A stretch of 64,000 nucleotides of DNA from positions 1 through 64,000 of the forward strand of contig NZ_JAAWWK010000006.1 in the NCBI RefSeq assembly GCF_012272835.1. The letters are read 5' to 3'. Below the pieces are notes generated by a model. The model was not told where the DNA came from, did not search any database, and saw nothing but the letters and a program-made list of their open reading frames with translations. Position 1 is the first letter of the stretch. Each line of letters opens with the position of its first letter. A program made the position numbers and the translations under genes. Below, piece by piece: positions 7,988-17,856 of this stretch. This stretch comes from Spongiibacter thalassae (GTDB lineage Bacteria; Pseudomonadota; Gammaproteobacteria; Pseudomonadales; Spongiibacteraceae).

Positions 7988-9064
7988 CTAGATGCGCTGC
8001 CAGGCCCAAAACATTCCGATAAGGGTAATGACCGCCATCGCCGCGGGATTTACTCCCCGCTGATACCAAACCGCCCGCCGAAACAGGTAAAGTACCGGCA
8101 ACACCAGCAACATCACCGCGATTTGCGCCACCTCAATACCGAGATTAAAGCTCGCCAGCGCCAGCACGGTATGCGGCCCCTCGGCGAGCAAGCCCGCCAA
8201 CATGCTGGCGAAGCCAAAGCCGTGGATCAGCCCAAAACCCGCCGCCAACTGCCATTGCAGGTGATAACGGCTCCACAACCCCAGCACCGCGGCAATACTC
8301 ACCGACAGGGCGATCACCAGCTCCACCGGCCCCGAAGGCAGGCGAACCCACGACAAACTGGCCGCCGTAAGGGTCAGGCTATGGGCCAGTGTGAATGCGG
8401 TGACAATTTTGCCGCACTGCCACAATAGCCCGGGCAAACGCGATGAAGCCGGCAGACGCGCCACCACCGGCAACAACAGCGCCAGCAGAAAAAGAATATG
8501 GTCATAACCGAAGACCAGGTGAATCACCCCTTGACCGAAAAAGTCCACCACGGTCTTCCACAGGCTATGTTGACCGAGCAGCAGTGGCGGTGAGTCTGGC
8601 GCCAATACCCCCACGTCAACAACCGCACCCCGTTCCACCCGGTACAGACTTCGGTGCAGCGGGTCGATGGCAAACAGCAACTCATAGGAGAGGCTGACAC
8701 CCTGCACCTCGGCGGCGAGACAGGGCGACTCCAACTGCCACACCCCATACGCGCCATCGCTATGCTGAGTTACACCGGAGAGTGCCGCATTGACCGCACA
8801 GAACGCTCCGTCGCGCTGTAGCACGACAGCACCGAGAATATCCGCCGCCAGAGCCGCTTCGGCGGCACGCAGCTCACCCCACACCACTCGTCCATCGCCA
8901 TTGCTGTCGATATTCTGCAAGCGTTGCAGGTCCTGCACCGCCACATCGAGACGCGCCGAGCCGTCGGTTATATACAAAAAGCTGTCGCTGGCCTTGTGGG
9001 CATGGGCGGTGCCCATAGTGAACACCACCAACAGAAGGAGAATCAGCGCAGACCTCGCCATCAT
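7988..9064 (-). CDS. HupE/UreJ-like membrane protein with periplasmic EF-hand loop
   Basis: The 358-residue protein has a signal peptide (residues 1-22, ending AHAHK), a periplasmic domain of about 150 residues, and a C-terminal membrane part of about seven helices with the family motifs FGYDHILFLLALL, AHSLTLTAA and GLIHGFGFA. These histidine-bearing helices characterise the HupE/UreJ family, whose better known members are nickel/cobalt permeases; the long periplasmic domain places it in the second HupE/UreJ group. Residues 53-64 (DSNGDGRVVWGE) form a textbook 12-residue EF-hand calcium loop. Its ATG overlaps the TGA of the TPR gene, so it is the last gene of a coupled operon. Transport of a metal is possible but unproven. 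Confidence 0.85.
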   Translation of the reverse strand: MMARSALILLLLVVFTMGTAHAHKASDSFLYITDGSARLDVAVQDLQRLQNIDSNGDGRVVWGELRAAEAALAADILGAVVLQRDGAFCAVNAALSGVTQHSDGAYGVWQLESPCLAAEVQGVSLSYELLFAIDPLHRSLYRVERGAVVDVGVLAPDSPPLLLGQHSLWKTVVDFFGQGVIHLVFGYDHILFLLALLLPVVARLPASSRLPGLLWQCGKIVTAFTLAHSLTLTAASLSWVRLPSGPVELVIALSVSIAAVLGLWSRYHLQWQLAAGFGLIHGFGFASMLAGLLAEGPHTVLALASFNLGIEVAQIAVMLLVLPVLYLFRRAVWYQRGVNPAAMAVITLIGMFWAWQRI

Positions 9065-10203
9065 GGTGCCTCCTCGCGACCGACAGCCCGCCGCGCCTCC
9101 TCGAGAAGTCGCCAGTCCGGCAGTTCTTTTTGCTCGGCCCAGTTGGCCTCAGCAAGCACCAAAGCCTCCTCCGGCCGCTCGGCAATTCGTAGCAGATAGC
9201 GGGCCTGAGCACGCTTGTGCAGGGCCTCCCCGCGCCATTCGGCTTCGGCAAAGCGCTCTGCCAAATAGGCTTGCAGGCGATGCAGACGACGACGCTCTTC
9301 GGCCTCGCCCGAAGCAACCCTGTCCACGCTCTGCTCCAGCGCTTCGGCATGGCACAGCGCAAGGGTGTCGATATGATCGAAACCTCTGCTGACCTCAAGG
9401 GCCTGTTCAGGATCGCCAGCGTACAACGCCGCGTCACACAGACGGCTGCGGGCATACAGGTCGCTGTCGTCCAGTTTGACGGCCAGCTGCCACAGGGCCA
9501 CCGCGTCGCCAAGGGCTCTGCGCTCCCCGGCGTCGGCCAGGGTCACTGCGAGCCAGGGCGCGACGGCATCGCCGGCGACCACCGCCGACATCAATAATTG
9601 TTTCAGTTCGTTAAAGCTCTCTGCCGCGCCGGCATCGCCGGCACTGTGCAATTCCAGCTGATAGCGACAGCCCGATGCATAGCTGCTCGTTGATGGTATC
9701 GCCGCACAGGCAACTCGGGCAGTACCCATATCCAGCCGCACCAGAGCGATGCTATATTTCAGTAAGTATAGAGCCACGGCCTCCGGCTGCTGGCGCAGCG
9801 CCATATCTATCGCGACCATGGCATCGTCAAAACGGTGCAAACTTTGCGCGGTTCGCGCCTCCAGTTCGTAATATCGCGCTCCCCGTTGAGCTTTCGCAAC
9901 ACCATTCAACAGAATTTGGGCTTCGCCCAGGCGCCGCGGATCACCGCTTTGGTGAAATGCCCGCAGTGCCGTTTCCGCACGCCCCAACAGTCCAGCTGTC
10001 GGCTTATCGACGACACCATCAGCACTATCACCCCAGATATCGCCCTTGATTTCATACAGTACATCCTGCTCCGCCGGAACTGCCACAGGCGGTGCGGCTG
10101 TCGCCAAGGGCGCCCAAATCAGCAAGGCACACAGGTAAACGGGGCGCCATCGGCACCCCGTTTTCGCCTTAGCGCTATCACGCTCAGTTTTGCAGATATT
10201 CAT
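9061..10203 (-). CDS. TPR-repeat periplasmic protein
   Basis: This 380-residue protein has an N-terminal hydrophobic stretch ending ATAAPP that looks like a signal peptide, followed by helical repeats consistent with tetratricopeptide units (for example EALVLAEANWAEQKELPDW, and YYELEARTAQSLHRFDDAMVAIDMALRQQP in the middle). It probably acts as a protein-protein scaffold in the periplasm. The start is uncertain: the ATG at 10203 overlaps the end of the lipoprotein gene by 20 bases and has no clear ribosome site, so reinitiation is likely; a TTG at 10224 is an alternative. It is coupled to the HupE-like gene downstream (ATGA). No specific function can be assigned. Confidence 0.75.
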   Translation of the reverse strand: MNICKTERDSAKAKTGCRWRPVYLCALLIWAPLATAAPPVAVPAEQDVLYEIKGDIWGDSADGVVDKPTAGLLGRAETALRAFHQSGDPRRLGEAQILLNGVAKAQRGARYYELEARTAQSLHRFDDAMVAIDMALRQQPEAVALYLLKYSIALVRLDMGTARVACAAIPSTSSYASGCRYQLELHSAGDAGAAESFNELKQLLMSAVVAGDAVAPWLAVTLADAGERRALGDAVALWQLAVKLDDSDLYARSRLCDAALYAGDPEQALEVSRGFDHIDTLALCHAEALEQSVDRVASGEAEERRRLHRLQAYLAERFAEAEWRGEALHKRAQARYLLRIAERPEEALVLAEANWAEQKELPDWRLLEEARRAVGREEAP

Positions 10204-10423
10204 CAAAGGACTGATTATCCGCAAACTGAATGTCCACGCCGTTCACCGCAAGCGGCGCATCGTCAGGACTGCGTTTGAACGCCTCATCAACCAGCGCTGA
10301 AAAGCTGCGGGCTTGCCCGGCTTCTGCGCCGGGGGCTGCCGCTGGCGAGCGACTGCTGTCGTCGTTGCAGGCACTCAGCGCCAGCAACGACGCAGCAAGT
10401 GCTATTCCGGTTAAATGTTTCAT
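10184..10423 (-). CDS. small lipoprotein of the DUF4331 cluster
   Basis: A 79-residue protein with a lipobox: MKHLTGIALAASLLALSAC, with Cys19 as the predicted acylated residue followed by NDDSS. The +2 residue is Asn, not Asp, so export to the outer membrane is expected if enterobacterial rules apply. The mature 60 residues are Ala/Ser-rich and then acidic (VDIQFADNQSFDEYLQN). It sits 11 bases after the DUF4331 gene and overlaps the TPR gene. I do not recognise a family; its position suggests a partner of the DUF4331 protein. Confidence 0.75.
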   Translation of the reverse strand: MKHLTGIALAASLLALSACNDDSSRSPAAAPGAEAGQARSFSALVDEAFKRSPDDAPLAVNGVDIQFADNQSFDEYLQN

Positions 10424-10434
10424 GGTCGCCTCCC

Positions 10435-11985
10435 TCAGTTATTCGCCAGTGTGTCGCCGGGCGAGCCGGGAACAGGCGTGTTCAGGTAGGGGAAGACGGT
10501 CAGGTAATCTGCCTGGCTGGGCATCGCACCATCATTCACCACCGCTCCCTCGTTCACCACAGTTGGGCTGGCGCCGCTGAGGTCACAGGTTTGCAGATTC
10601 AAGGCATTAGTGCCGTCAATCGCGCCTTCGGCTACGGTCAGTGCGATATCGACCACGTCATCATAGGGGCGACGACCATTGGGGAAACCCGCCAGATCAC
10701 AGTCGAGGAAACCGAGGTTTTTCTGGCTTTCGATCGACACCGCCGCGATAGCTGTGTTCAAGCGCAACATCTCGCCCGGAGCTGGCGAATCAACCTGTGG
10801 TTTGGTCAGGCCATCGACACCGGTCACAAAGGCGGCCAACAGGTCGTTGCGCGGTGTCGCCGGTGCAGGAACGTCAAACAATACCTGAACCAAAACCGGC
10901 AGGGTCGGATACAACACATAGCTGCCGAAACTACCGACGTCGTTACTGGGCTCGCTGGCATTGAACTTGTCTTTATCAGTAATACCAATGACCACTTCAT
11001 TAACCAGCGGGCTACCCAAACGGGATACCTGAGTCCACGCACCACCTTCTACCGAGGACCCTTTACCGTTGTCGCCGTCAGTCGGTCCGGCGGGTTCAGG
11101 GTTGAGAACACGCACCTGGGGCTTGCTCGCTGTCGTCCACGCCCCGATAACCGGATTGCTTCCCGCAGTCACACAGCTGATGGGCAACTCCAGCGCCAGT
11201 GAGGTGACGTTTTTGTCGCCAATGGTGTTCTGGCGACTATTGCGCGCGCCCAGTGGGTTTAGGTTGACCTGGTCAAACACCTCACCGAGGTTCACCACAA
11301 AACCTTCGCGGCGTTGACCGACAAACAATTTAGCCGATGTCGCACAGCCAGGCACATTCACATCATAGACAAACTGCTGGGCGTAGCCCGCGTAGTCCGG
11401 AATGGTTTTTTCACCCATATTATCGACCGGCTTGGTAAAACTGGTGCTGCCGTCGGACTGCTTGGTCACGCTGGCCTTGGTGCCTGTGCGGCGGTCACCG
11501 GTAACGACAGTCACGGTGTAATCTTCCACCACGTTTAACAAACCCGGGCTGGTACCCGAACCGCCGCCGACCGCTGCCAAAGGCACCTGAACCAAACCGT
11601 TACCGGTTTCAACGGCACCATTGGTAATCAAGCCGCTGGCGTTAGCCTGGGCGTATTTATTGCTGAATCGAAACTGAAAGGTCAGATCTTCAACGGCGTC
11701 GCCGTTGTTGTCGATATGAATTTCATAAAGCGCATTGGGATCCATGGTGAAATAGTTTGGACCACCATAGGGGTCCTGCAGGGGCTGGTAGTTGGCGATC
11801 AGCGTGACATAGTCGCCGCGATTGCCTTCGTAACTGCGGAACATATAAAAATCGGTGCCATCAACTTTTGGCGAACCGGCGATATAAGGCGCTTCACGGT
11901 GACTGGAGGCCATGGCGGAACTGGCGATAATACCGGCACTGAGCGCACCCAGCACGAGCACCTGGAGTGGGGAAGACAATTTCAT
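10435..11985 (-). CDS. DUF4331-domain secreted protein
   Basis: A 516-residue exported protein with a signal peptide (residues 1-26, cleaved near AMASSHREAP). The DUF4331 family signature SSHREAP...DGTDFYMF follows directly, then an acidic loop (HIDNNGDAVEDLTFQFRF) of the D-x-N-G-D type that could bind calcium, and a long beta-rich body to the C-terminus. The family has no established biochemical function. GAGGTG lies about 6 bases before the ATG. It is the first gene of an apparent operon DUF4331-lipoprotein-TPR-HupE/UreJ, all on the minus strand with very short gaps or overlaps, so the four products probably work together in the envelope. Confidence 0.9.
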   Translation of the reverse strand: MKLSSPLQVLVLGALSAGIIASSAMASSHREAPYIAGSPKVDGTDFYMFRSYEGNRGDYVTLIANYQPLQDPYGGPNYFTMDPNALYEIHIDNNGDAVEDLTFQFRFSNKYAQANASGLITNGAVETGNGLVQVPLAAVGGGSGTSPGLLNVVEDYTVTVVTGDRRTGTKASVTKQSDGSTSFTKPVDNMGEKTIPDYAGYAQQFVYDVNVPGCATSAKLFVGQRREGFVVNLGEVFDQVNLNPLGARNSRQNTIGDKNVTSLALELPISCVTAGSNPVIGAWTTASKPQVRVLNPEPAGPTDGDNGKGSSVEGGAWTQVSRLGSPLVNEVVIGITDKDKFNASEPSNDVGSFGSYVLYPTLPVLVQVLFDVPAPATPRNDLLAAFVTGVDGLTKPQVDSPAPGEMLRLNTAIAAVSIESQKNLGFLDCDLAGFPNGRRPYDDVVDIALTVAEGAIDGTNALNLQTCDLSGASPTVVNEGAVVNDGAMPSQADYLTVFPYLNTPVPGSPGDTLANN

Positions 11986-12287
11986 GTAACACCTCGTTAG
12001 CGTTATGGCGATGTAGTGGAATCTACTTAGTGCCTACGCCACAACCCATGCTGCTGGATCACCGGTGAACAAAATAGTCTTGACGAAAAACTGCGCCAAA
12101 TGAGGAAAAAGGACTGTACGATCGGCGCCCGGAGGGGCGCTACAGATAATATGAAAAGGCTTGCGCCAGGCCGGCCCGAAGGGTGGCGTCGGTGCAAACG
12201 GCCCGCCGCACCGATCTGGCGCAAACACTTTTCACCCTTATACTTACGCGGCGAACTGCAATCAGATCAGTATTCCCGCGGGATATT
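11986..12287. other. 302-bp gap between clpB and the DUF4331 gene
   Basis: No gene was found. It should hold the DUF4331 promoter (minus strand) and the 3' end of the clpB transcript. A perfect 6-bp hairpin GCGCCC/GGGCGC with a GGAG loop lies at 12125-12140, but has no adjacent T run, so I do not call it a terminator. Confidence 0.5.
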
Positions 12288-14876
12288 TCACTGCAAGGTC
12301 GCCGCCTTGAAACTGAGATGGTCGCCCTCGATGTCAGCCACGATACGCTGCCCCGGCAAAAACTCACCGCGAAGCAAGCGCTGCGCCAGCGGGTTTTCAA
12401 ATTCCTGCTGAATCGCCCTTTTCAAGGGGCGCGCACCGTACACCGGATCGAAACCGATGCTCGCCAGCCGCTGCATTGCGGCGTCGCTGACATCCAGAGT
12501 CAGCTCGCGCTCCGCCAACCGCTGGTTCAGAATCTCCAGCTGAATACCGGCAATGGCCCGCACCTGCTCGCGATCCAGTGGCTCAAAGACCACCAGCTCA
12601 TCCACCCGGTTGATAAACTCGGGGCGGAAATGGCGGCCGACCACATCCAGCACCGCATCGCGCACCGCCGGATAATCGCTACCGGCGCGGGTCATTTCCT
12701 GAATGACGTCGGAGCCGAGGTTAGAGGTCATCACAATCACTGTATTGCGAAAGTCCACGGTACGCCCCTGGCCATCGGTCAACCGGCCATCATCCAATAC
12801 CTGCAATAGAATATTGAACACATCGGGGTGGGCCTTTTCGACCTCGTCCAGCAGCAACAGTGAATAGGGCCGGCGACGTACCGCTTCCGTCAAGTAGCCA
12901 CCCTCTTCGTAACCGACATAACCCGGGGGCGCACCGATGAGCCGCGCCACCGAGTGTTTTTCCATAAACTCCGACATATCAATGCGCACCATGGCGTCGT
13001 CGCTATCGTAGAGGAAGCTCGCCAACGACTTGCACAGCTCGGTTTTACCCACACCAGTTGGCCCCAAAAACATAAACGAGCCATTGGGTCGGTTGGGGTC
13101 ACTAAGCCCAGCCCGGCTGCGACGCACCGCATTGGAAACCGCGTCTACGGCCTCGTGCTGACCAACCACTCGGTGGTGAAGGGCCTCTTCCATACGCAGT
13201 AATTTGTCGCGCTCACCCTCCAGCATTTTGCTGATGGGAATACCTGTCCAGCGGGACACCACCTCGGCGACTTCCTCCTCGGAAACCTTGTTACGCAGCA
13301 ATTGCATCTCGCCGTGTTCCACCGCGTCGGCCGAAGCCAACTGCTTTTCCAGGTTGGGAATCACCCCATATTGCAGCTCGGACATTTTGGTGAGGTCACC
13401 CGCGCGGCGGGCGGCATCAAGGTCGAGCCGCGCCTGCTCCAGCTCACCCTTGATTTGGGCGCTGCCGTGCAGGGTGGCCTTTTCCGCCTTCCAGATTTCA
13501 TCGAAGTCGGCGAACTCCTTCTCGGCCTTGTCGATGTCGGCATCGAGTTTTTCCAACTGCTTTTTCGCCGCCTCGTCTTCGTCTTTTTTCACCGCCTCGC
13601 GCTGGATTTTCAGCTGAATAAGTCGCCGCTCCAGTTTGTCCATCACCTCGGGCTTGGAATCGATTTCCATACGAATGCGGCTCGCCGCTTCGTCGATCAG
13701 ATCAATAGCCTTATCCGGCAACTGGCGGTCAGTGATATAGCGCTGGGACAGCTTTGTCGCCGCGATAATTGCCGAGTCGGTAATATCGACACCGTGATGC
13801 ACCTCGTAGCGTTCCTTCAGGCCACGAAGAATGGCAATGGTGTCTTCTTCTGACGGCTCTTCCACCAGCACTTTTTGAAAGCGTCGCTCCAGCGCCGCAT
13901 CCTTTTCAATATATTGACGGTATTCATTCAGCGTCGTCGCGCCCACGCAGTGGAGCTCGCCCCGCGCCAGCGCGGGCTTGAGCATATTGCCTGCGTCCAT
14001 CGCGCCATCGGCTTTGCCAGCACCCACCATGGTGTGTAACTCGTCGATAAACAGAATGACCTGCCCCTCTTCCTTGGCCAATTCATTCAGCACCGATTTC
14101 AACCGTTCCTCGAAGTCGCCGCGAAATTTGGCACCGGCCAGCAACGCACCCAAATCCAGCGACAGCACACGCTTGCTTTTCAGGCCCTCCGGCACTTCGC
14201 CATTGATAATACGCTGGGCCAAACCTTCGACGATGGCGGTTTTACCCACCCCCGGCTCACCGATCAGCACCGGATTGTTTTTGGTACGGCGCTGCAAGAC
14301 CTGAATAGTGCGGCGAATTTCATCGTCGCGACCAATAACCGGGTCGAGTTTGCCCGCCTCTGCGCGGGCGGTGAGGTCGATCGTGTATTTTTCCAATGCC
14401 TGGCGGTTTTCCTCCGCAGATGCATCATTCACCGGCTGCCCTCCACGGAGCTTTTCAATTACAGATTCCAGGGTCTGGCGCTGTATCCCCGACTTCTTCA
14501 ACAGTTCAGCAACGGCGCCCCCCGCCTCGAGTATGGCCAGCACGACCAATTCGCTGGAGATATAGGCATCCTGCCGCTGCTGGGCCAATTTATCGGCAAC
14601 ATTGAACACTCGGCCAAGACCCTGAGACACGTGCACATCCCCCGGCGCGCCCTCCACCCGGGGCAGTTTATCCAGCGCCTGTTTCAGGCCCTGTTCCAAC
14701 ATGGGTATATTGCCCTGGGCCTGAGCCAACAGCGGTCGCACTGACCCGGAGCGGGTATTGAGCATCGACGACAACAGGTGCTCAGCTTCAATAAACTGGT
14801 GATCGCGCCCCAGGGCCAGCGACTGCGCATCGGCCAGAGCGCTTTGCAAGGATGTGGTAAAACGGTCTATACGCAT
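12288..14876 (-). CDS. clpB: ATP-dependent disaggregase ClpB
   Basis: An 862-residue AAA+ chaperone that, with DnaK, extracts polypeptides from aggregates. It shows the N-terminal repeat domain ([21 protein letters not shown]), NBD1 with Walker A GEPGVGKT (near residue 205), the long coiled-coil middle domain (about 400-530; it distinguishes ClpB from ClpA), and NBD2 with Walker [10 protein letters not shown] (near 605) and Walker [12 protein letters not shown] set the start at 14876, where AGGGAGTT precedes the ATG and the N-terminus matches the family; the longer frame to 14966 runs through the promoter. A close match to a sigma-32 promoter lies about 64 bases upstream, so heat-shock control is expected. 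Confidence 0.97.
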   Translation of the reverse strand: MRIDRFTTSLQSALADAQSLALGRDHQFIEAEHLLSSMLNTRSGSVRPLLAQAQGNIPMLEQGLKQALDKLPRVEGAPGDVHVSQGLGRVFNVADKLAQQRQDAYISSELVVLAILEAGGAVAELLKKSGIQRQTLESVIEKLRGGQPVNDASAEENRQALEKYTIDLTARAEAGKLDPVIGRDDEIRRTIQVLQRRTKNNPVLIGEPGVGKTAIVEGLAQRIINGEVPEGLKSKRVLSLDLGALLAGAKFRGDFEERLKSVLNELAKEEGQVILFIDELHTMVGAGKADGAMDAGNMLKPALARGELHCVGATTLNEYRQYIEKDAALERRFQKVLVEEPSEEDTIAILRGLKERYEVHHGVDITDSAIIAATKLSQRYITDRQLPDKAIDLIDEAASRIRMEIDSKPEVMDKLERRLIQLKIQREAVKKDEDEAAKKQLEKLDADIDKAEKEFADFDEIWKAEKATLHGSAQIKGELEQARLDLDAARRAGDLTKMSELQYGVIPNLEKQLASADAVEHGEMQLLRNKVSEEEVAEVVSRWTGIPISKMLEGERDKLLRMEEALHHRVVGQHEAVDAVSNAVRRSRAGLSDPNRPNGSFMFLGPTGVGKTELCKSLASFLYDSDDAMVRIDMSEFMEKHSVARLIGAPPGYVGYEEGGYLTEAVRRRPYSLLLLDEVEKAHPDVFNILLQVLDDGRLTDGQGRTVDFRNTVIVMTSNLGSDVIQEMTRAGSDYPAVRDAVLDVVGRHFRPEFINRVDELVVFEPLDREQVRAIAGIQLEILNQRLAERELTLDVSDAAMQRLASIGFDPVYGARPLKRAIQQEFENPLAQRLLRGEFLPGQRIVADIEGDHLSFKAATLQ

Positions 14877-14939
14877 ATTCAGTAACTCCCTGACAAGCGC
14901 GTTATTTCCGCACTCGTATTGTGGTCTTTGCTGAATAAA

Positions 14940-14967
14940 AGATGGGGGTGAATCGCCACCTTTCAAG
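14940..14967 (-). promoter_or_regulatory. sigma-32 (heat-shock) promoter of clpB
   Basis: On the minus strand CTTGAAA (-35; TTCAAG at 14962-14967 on the plus strand) is followed after 14 bases by CCCCATCT (-10; 14947-14940). This agrees with the known RpoH consensus of CTTGAAA and CCCCATNT in sequence and spacing, about 64 bases upstream of the clpB ATG. Confidence 0.9.
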
Positions 14968-14973
14968 GTGGCC
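14956..14973. repeat. inverted repeat over the clpB -35 element
   Basis: GCCACCTT and AAGGTGGC form an 8-bp perfect inverted repeat separated by two bases. It contains the -35 hexamer of the clpB heat-shock promoter and lies 10 bases beyond the pgeF stop codon. It could be an operator or a remnant hairpin of pgeF termination. Confidence 0.6.
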
Positions 14974-14982
14974 GGTAGTATT

Positions 14983-15783
14983 TTATGGGTTCTCGCTAAT
15001 CCAGATCAGCGAGGCCTGGCGCCCGCAACGGGGCTCACGCCGATAGGAGAAAAAGCGCTCGGCGTCACCATAGGTGCAAAATTCGCCGCCATAAATCGCG
15101 CTGACGCCAAGGGCTTTCAGCTGCATCCGCGCCAGCGCGTAGAGGTCGGCGAAATAGCGGGTCACCCCCGCGCGATCAGTGTGGGGCGATGAAAAGGCAC
15201 AGTTGATTTCGGCAGCGCTCGGCCCGGCAAAGTCGCGCAGAAAGGCTTCGCGCACTTCTGCCCCCACCTCAAAATACTCGGCTGAGATCGCCGGTCCCAG
15301 CCAGGCCAGCAGCTGCTGGCTCGGCGACATCATCTGTGCAACGGCTTTCAATAGAATGCCCTGACACAGGCCCCGCCAGCCGGCATGCACCGCCGCCACT
15401 TCAAAGCCACCGCGGTTACACAGCAGCACCGGCAGACAGTCAGCAGTGAGCACCGCGCTGGCAACTCCGCAGCGCCGACTGATACTCGCATCGGCATCGG
15501 GGCAAACAGCCAGGTCTATGTCCCGGTCCCGGGGCACCTCCACCAGAGTGGTGCTGTGGGTCTGATTCAGCCAGTACACCTCACGCAGCCCGTCAGCGGC
15601 CGCATTGGCGAGCAGGGCCCTGCGGTGCGCCTCCACCGCGCGGGGGTTGTCATCCACATGGCTGGCCAGATTAAAGCCGCTGTAGCGACTCTCCGGGGCG
15701 ACTGACGCCCCCGCCGGCAACAGGCGGGTGGTCGCCAGTGCGCGAATATTATTGGGTGCCGGCCAGTCGGGGCGAATCAGCAC
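14983..15783 (-). CDS. pgeF: peptidoglycan editing factor PgeF (YfiH, multicopper-oxidase-like fold)
   Basis: A 266-residue member of the YfiH/DUF152 family. The metal-ligand motifs are LNQTHS (near residue 72), [10 protein letters not shown] (near 115) and AVHAGWRGL (near 132), giving the His-Cys-His set typical of the family. Members have been described as purine nucleoside phosphorylases/laccase-like enzymes, and in E. coli as an activity that prevents misincorporated muropeptides. The start is GTG at 15783, overlapping the rluD stop by seven bases; GAGG precedes it. The order rluD-pgeF-clpB is common in gammaproteobacteria. Confidence 0.92.
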   Translation of the reverse strand: MLIRPDWPAPNNIRALATTRLLPAGASVAPESRYSGFNLASHVDDNPRAVEAHRRALLANAAADGLREVYWLNQTHSTTLVEVPRDRDIDLAVCPDADASISRRCGVASAVLTADCLPVLLCNRGGFEVAAVHAGWRGLCQGILLKAVAQMMSPSQQLLAWLGPAISAEYFEVGAEVREAFLRDFAGPSAAEINCAFSSPHTDRAGVTRYFADLYALARMQLKALGVSAIYGGEFCTYGDAERFFSYRREPRCGRQASLIWISENP

Positions 15784-16736
15784 AGCTTTTCCTCAGCGCG
15801 CAGCACCGCAAGCAAGCCCTGCATGTCCTCAGGCAACTCGCATTCCCAGCTCATGGTGTCGCCGCTGACCGGATGTTCCAGCTCCAGCCGCCGCGCGTGC
15901 AGGGCCTGGCGACGAAACCCGCGCAGGGTATCAACCAGTTCTGGGCTGGCCCCCTTGGGTAAGCGGGGACGGCCGGCATAGGTCGGGTCACCGACCAGTG
16001 GGTAGCGAATATGGGCCATATGCACGCGAATCTGATGGGTCCGGCCGGTTTCGAGAAAGCAGCGAATATGGGTGTGGTCGCGGAACCGACTCTGCACCCG
16101 ATAGTGAGTAATCGCTTCCTTTCCACCTACCTGCATTACAGCCATCTTGGTACGATGTTGAGGGTGGCGTCCCATCGGCTCATCAACGATTCCGCCCCCG
16201 GTCATCCGCCCGAATACCACGGCGTCGTACTCCCGGTGTACATCCCTCGCCTGCAACTGGGCAACGAGATTGGCGTGGGCGGGCAGATTTTTCGCCGCCA
16301 CCATCAATCCGGTGGTATCCCGGTCGAGACGGTGGACAATACCCGCCCGGGGCACGGCGTCAATACCGGGGCAGTGACTGAGCAGCGCATTGAGCAGTGT
16401 GCCACCAGGATTGCCGGCACCGGGGTGAACCACCAGCCCCGCCGGCTTGTTAATGACCAGAATGTCGTCATCTTCGTAAACAATATCCAGCTCGATATCT
16501 TCGGCTTCGTAGCGCCCTTCTGCCTGTAGCTGGGCGTCAATACGCAACTCCTGGCCGTCCATTACCTTGTCCTTGGGGCGGCAGGCCTTGCCGTCGAGGG
16601 TCAGTTCGCCACTTTTGATCCAGCTTTGCAGGCGGGAGCGGGAATACTCCGGGAACAAGCTGCTGGCCGCCTGGTCGAAGCGGGCGTGATTAAGCGACGC
16701 AGGTACAATTTCCTGCCTTTGGATGGTCTCTGTCAT
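15777..16736 (-). CDS. rluD: 23S rRNA pseudouridine synthase RluD
   Basis: A 319-residue enzyme that makes the pseudouridines of helix 69 in 23S rRNA. An S4 RNA-binding domain (about residues 20-80, with [19 protein letters not shown]) precedes the catalytic domain, which has the family motif [12 protein letters not shown] with the nucleophilic aspartate near residue 140. [14 protein letters not shown] is also diagnostic. GGAGATT lies just before the ATG. It is divergent from bamD, an arrangement conserved in many gammaproteobacteria, which supports RluD rather than RluC or RluA. Confidence 0.95.
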   Translation of the reverse strand: MTETIQRQEIVPASLNHARFDQAASSLFPEYSRSRLQSWIKSGELTLDGKACRPKDKVMDGQELRIDAQLQAEGRYEAEDIELDIVYEDDDILVINKPAGLVVHPGAGNPGGTLLNALLSHCPGIDAVPRAGIVHRLDRDTTGLMVAAKNLPAHANLVAQLQARDVHREYDAVVFGRMTGGGIVDEPMGRHPQHRTKMAVMQVGGKEAITHYRVQSRFRDHTHIRCFLETGRTHQIRVHMAHIRYPLVGDPTYAGRPRLPKGASPELVDTLRGFRRQALHARRLELEHPVSGDTMSWECELPEDMQGLLAVLRAEEKLC

Positions 16737-16833
16737 AGTGAATCTCCGAGGTCTTCTTTATACCACCCACACGCTGTGGTTAAATAGCAGGCCCTCGCGG
16801 TCGCAGGGTTTTTCCGCCATCTGGAACGGGTAC

Positions 16834-17703
16834 ATGAAAGCGTTAAATAATGTCGTAATAGTCCTACTCATCGCTGTCCTTGCGGGCTGCGCCAGTAAAC
16901 CCAACAGGCAGGAGCAATCCGAGCGCGAGATATACGAAACCGCGCAAGGCTACCTGAACAGCAAGAACTTTTCACTCGCTGTGCAAAATCTTCAGCTTCT
17001 GGAGAGCCGCTACCCCTTTGGCCCGTACGCGGAACAGGCCCAGCTTGAAATTATCTACGCCTATTATCGCGGTGGCGATAACGAGGCCGCGGTCACCGCC
17101 GCAGACCGTTTTATTCGCCTTCACCCCCGCCACGAAAAGGTAGACTACGCCTATTATATGCGCGGCCTGGCCAATTACACCGAGGGCGAGGGGATTCTGG
17201 AACGTTTTATCCCCACAGATATGACCCAGCGCGACCCCGGGTCAGCGATTCAGTCCTTCGAGGACTTCCGCATGCTGCTCCAGCGCTTCCCCAACAGCCC
17301 TTACGCTGACGATGCCCGCGCGCGCATGGTCAACCTGCGCAACCGCTTGGCCCGCTATGAAATCAACGTGGCCAACTACTACTTCAAGCGCAAGGCCTAC
17401 CTCGCCGCCGCCAACCGCGGCCGCTACGTGATCGAGAACCTGCCACAAACCCCGGCAGTACCCGATGCCCTGGCGGTCATGGTGCAGGCGTATTTACTAC
17501 TGGGCATGGACGACCTGGCCGAGCAGTCATTGACGGTGTTGCGTAAAAACTACCCCGACCACCCCAACCTCGACAAAAAAGGCAACTTCGTCAGCAATGT
17601 CGGGCTGGATCAGGAAGGGTCGCTGGTGAACAAAGCCACCTTCGGACTGTTCGACCGCTATGAACCACCGCGTTTCGACAACCGCGATAAGGATAATAAC
17701 TAG
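16834..17703 (+). CDS. bamD: outer membrane assembly lipoprotein BamD
   Basis: A 289-residue lipoprotein of the BAM complex that inserts beta-barrel proteins in the outer membrane. The lipobox is VLAGC with Cys near residue 19; then TPR repeats typical of BamD/ComL follow ([43 protein letters not shown], then [16 protein letters not shown]). The start at ATG 16834 gives the standard signal peptide; the frame is open back to 16723, but this part overlaps rluD. A large-loop hairpin with a T tract in the downstream repeat region may end its transcript. Confidence 0.96.
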   Translation: MKALNNVVIVLLIAVLAGCASKPNRQEQSEREIYETAQGYLNSKNFSLAVQNLQLLESRYPFGPYAEQAQLEIIYAYYRGGDNEAAVTAADRFIRLHPRHEKVDYAYYMRGLANYTEGEGILERFIPTDMTQRDPGSAIQSFEDFRMLLQRFPNSPYADDARARMVNLRNRLARYEINVANYYFKRKAYLAAANRGRYVIENLPQTPAVPDALAVMVQAYLLLGMDDLAEQSLTVLRKNYPDHPNLDKKGNFVSNVGLDQEGSLVNKATFGLFDRYEPPRFDNRDKDNN

Positions 17704-17724
17704 CGCGGGAGACGCTGGGCGGGA

Positions 17725-17796
17725 GACGCTAGACGCTAGACGCTAGACGCTAGACGCTAGACGCTAGACGCTAGACGCTAGACGCTAGACGCTAGA
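17725..17796. repeat. heptanucleotide tandem array, ten units of GACGCTA
   Basis: Ten perfect, uninterrupted copies of GACGCTA run from 17725 to 17794, followed by GA of an eleventh. A seven-base unit is not a multiple of three, and the array is outside coding sequence. Perfect identity of the units implies recent slippage and probable copy-number variation among strains. Confidence 0.97.
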
Positions 17797-17856
17797 AAAT
17801 GCTTGGTTTTACCAATATCGCAGTCAAGCGAATTCTCAGCATTTTCTATATTTTTT
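17793..17856 (+). terminator. possible terminator of bamD
   Basis: TAGAAAATGCT (17793-17803) pairs perfectly with AGCATTTTCTA (17838-17848), with a 34-base loop, and is followed by a T-rich tail ending in TTTTTT at about 17856. The loop is long for an intrinsic terminator, so this is tentative. Confidence 0.5.

Noticed and set aside
12125-12140. Hairpin as clpB terminator
   Set aside because: The stem is good but no T run follows within the usual distance, and it lies about 150 bases past the stop codon.
17725-17796. CRISPR-like regular repeats here and at 57.8-58.3 kb
   Set aside because: The heptamers have no spacers, and the 89-bp units are repeated throughout without unique spacers; no cas genes are present.
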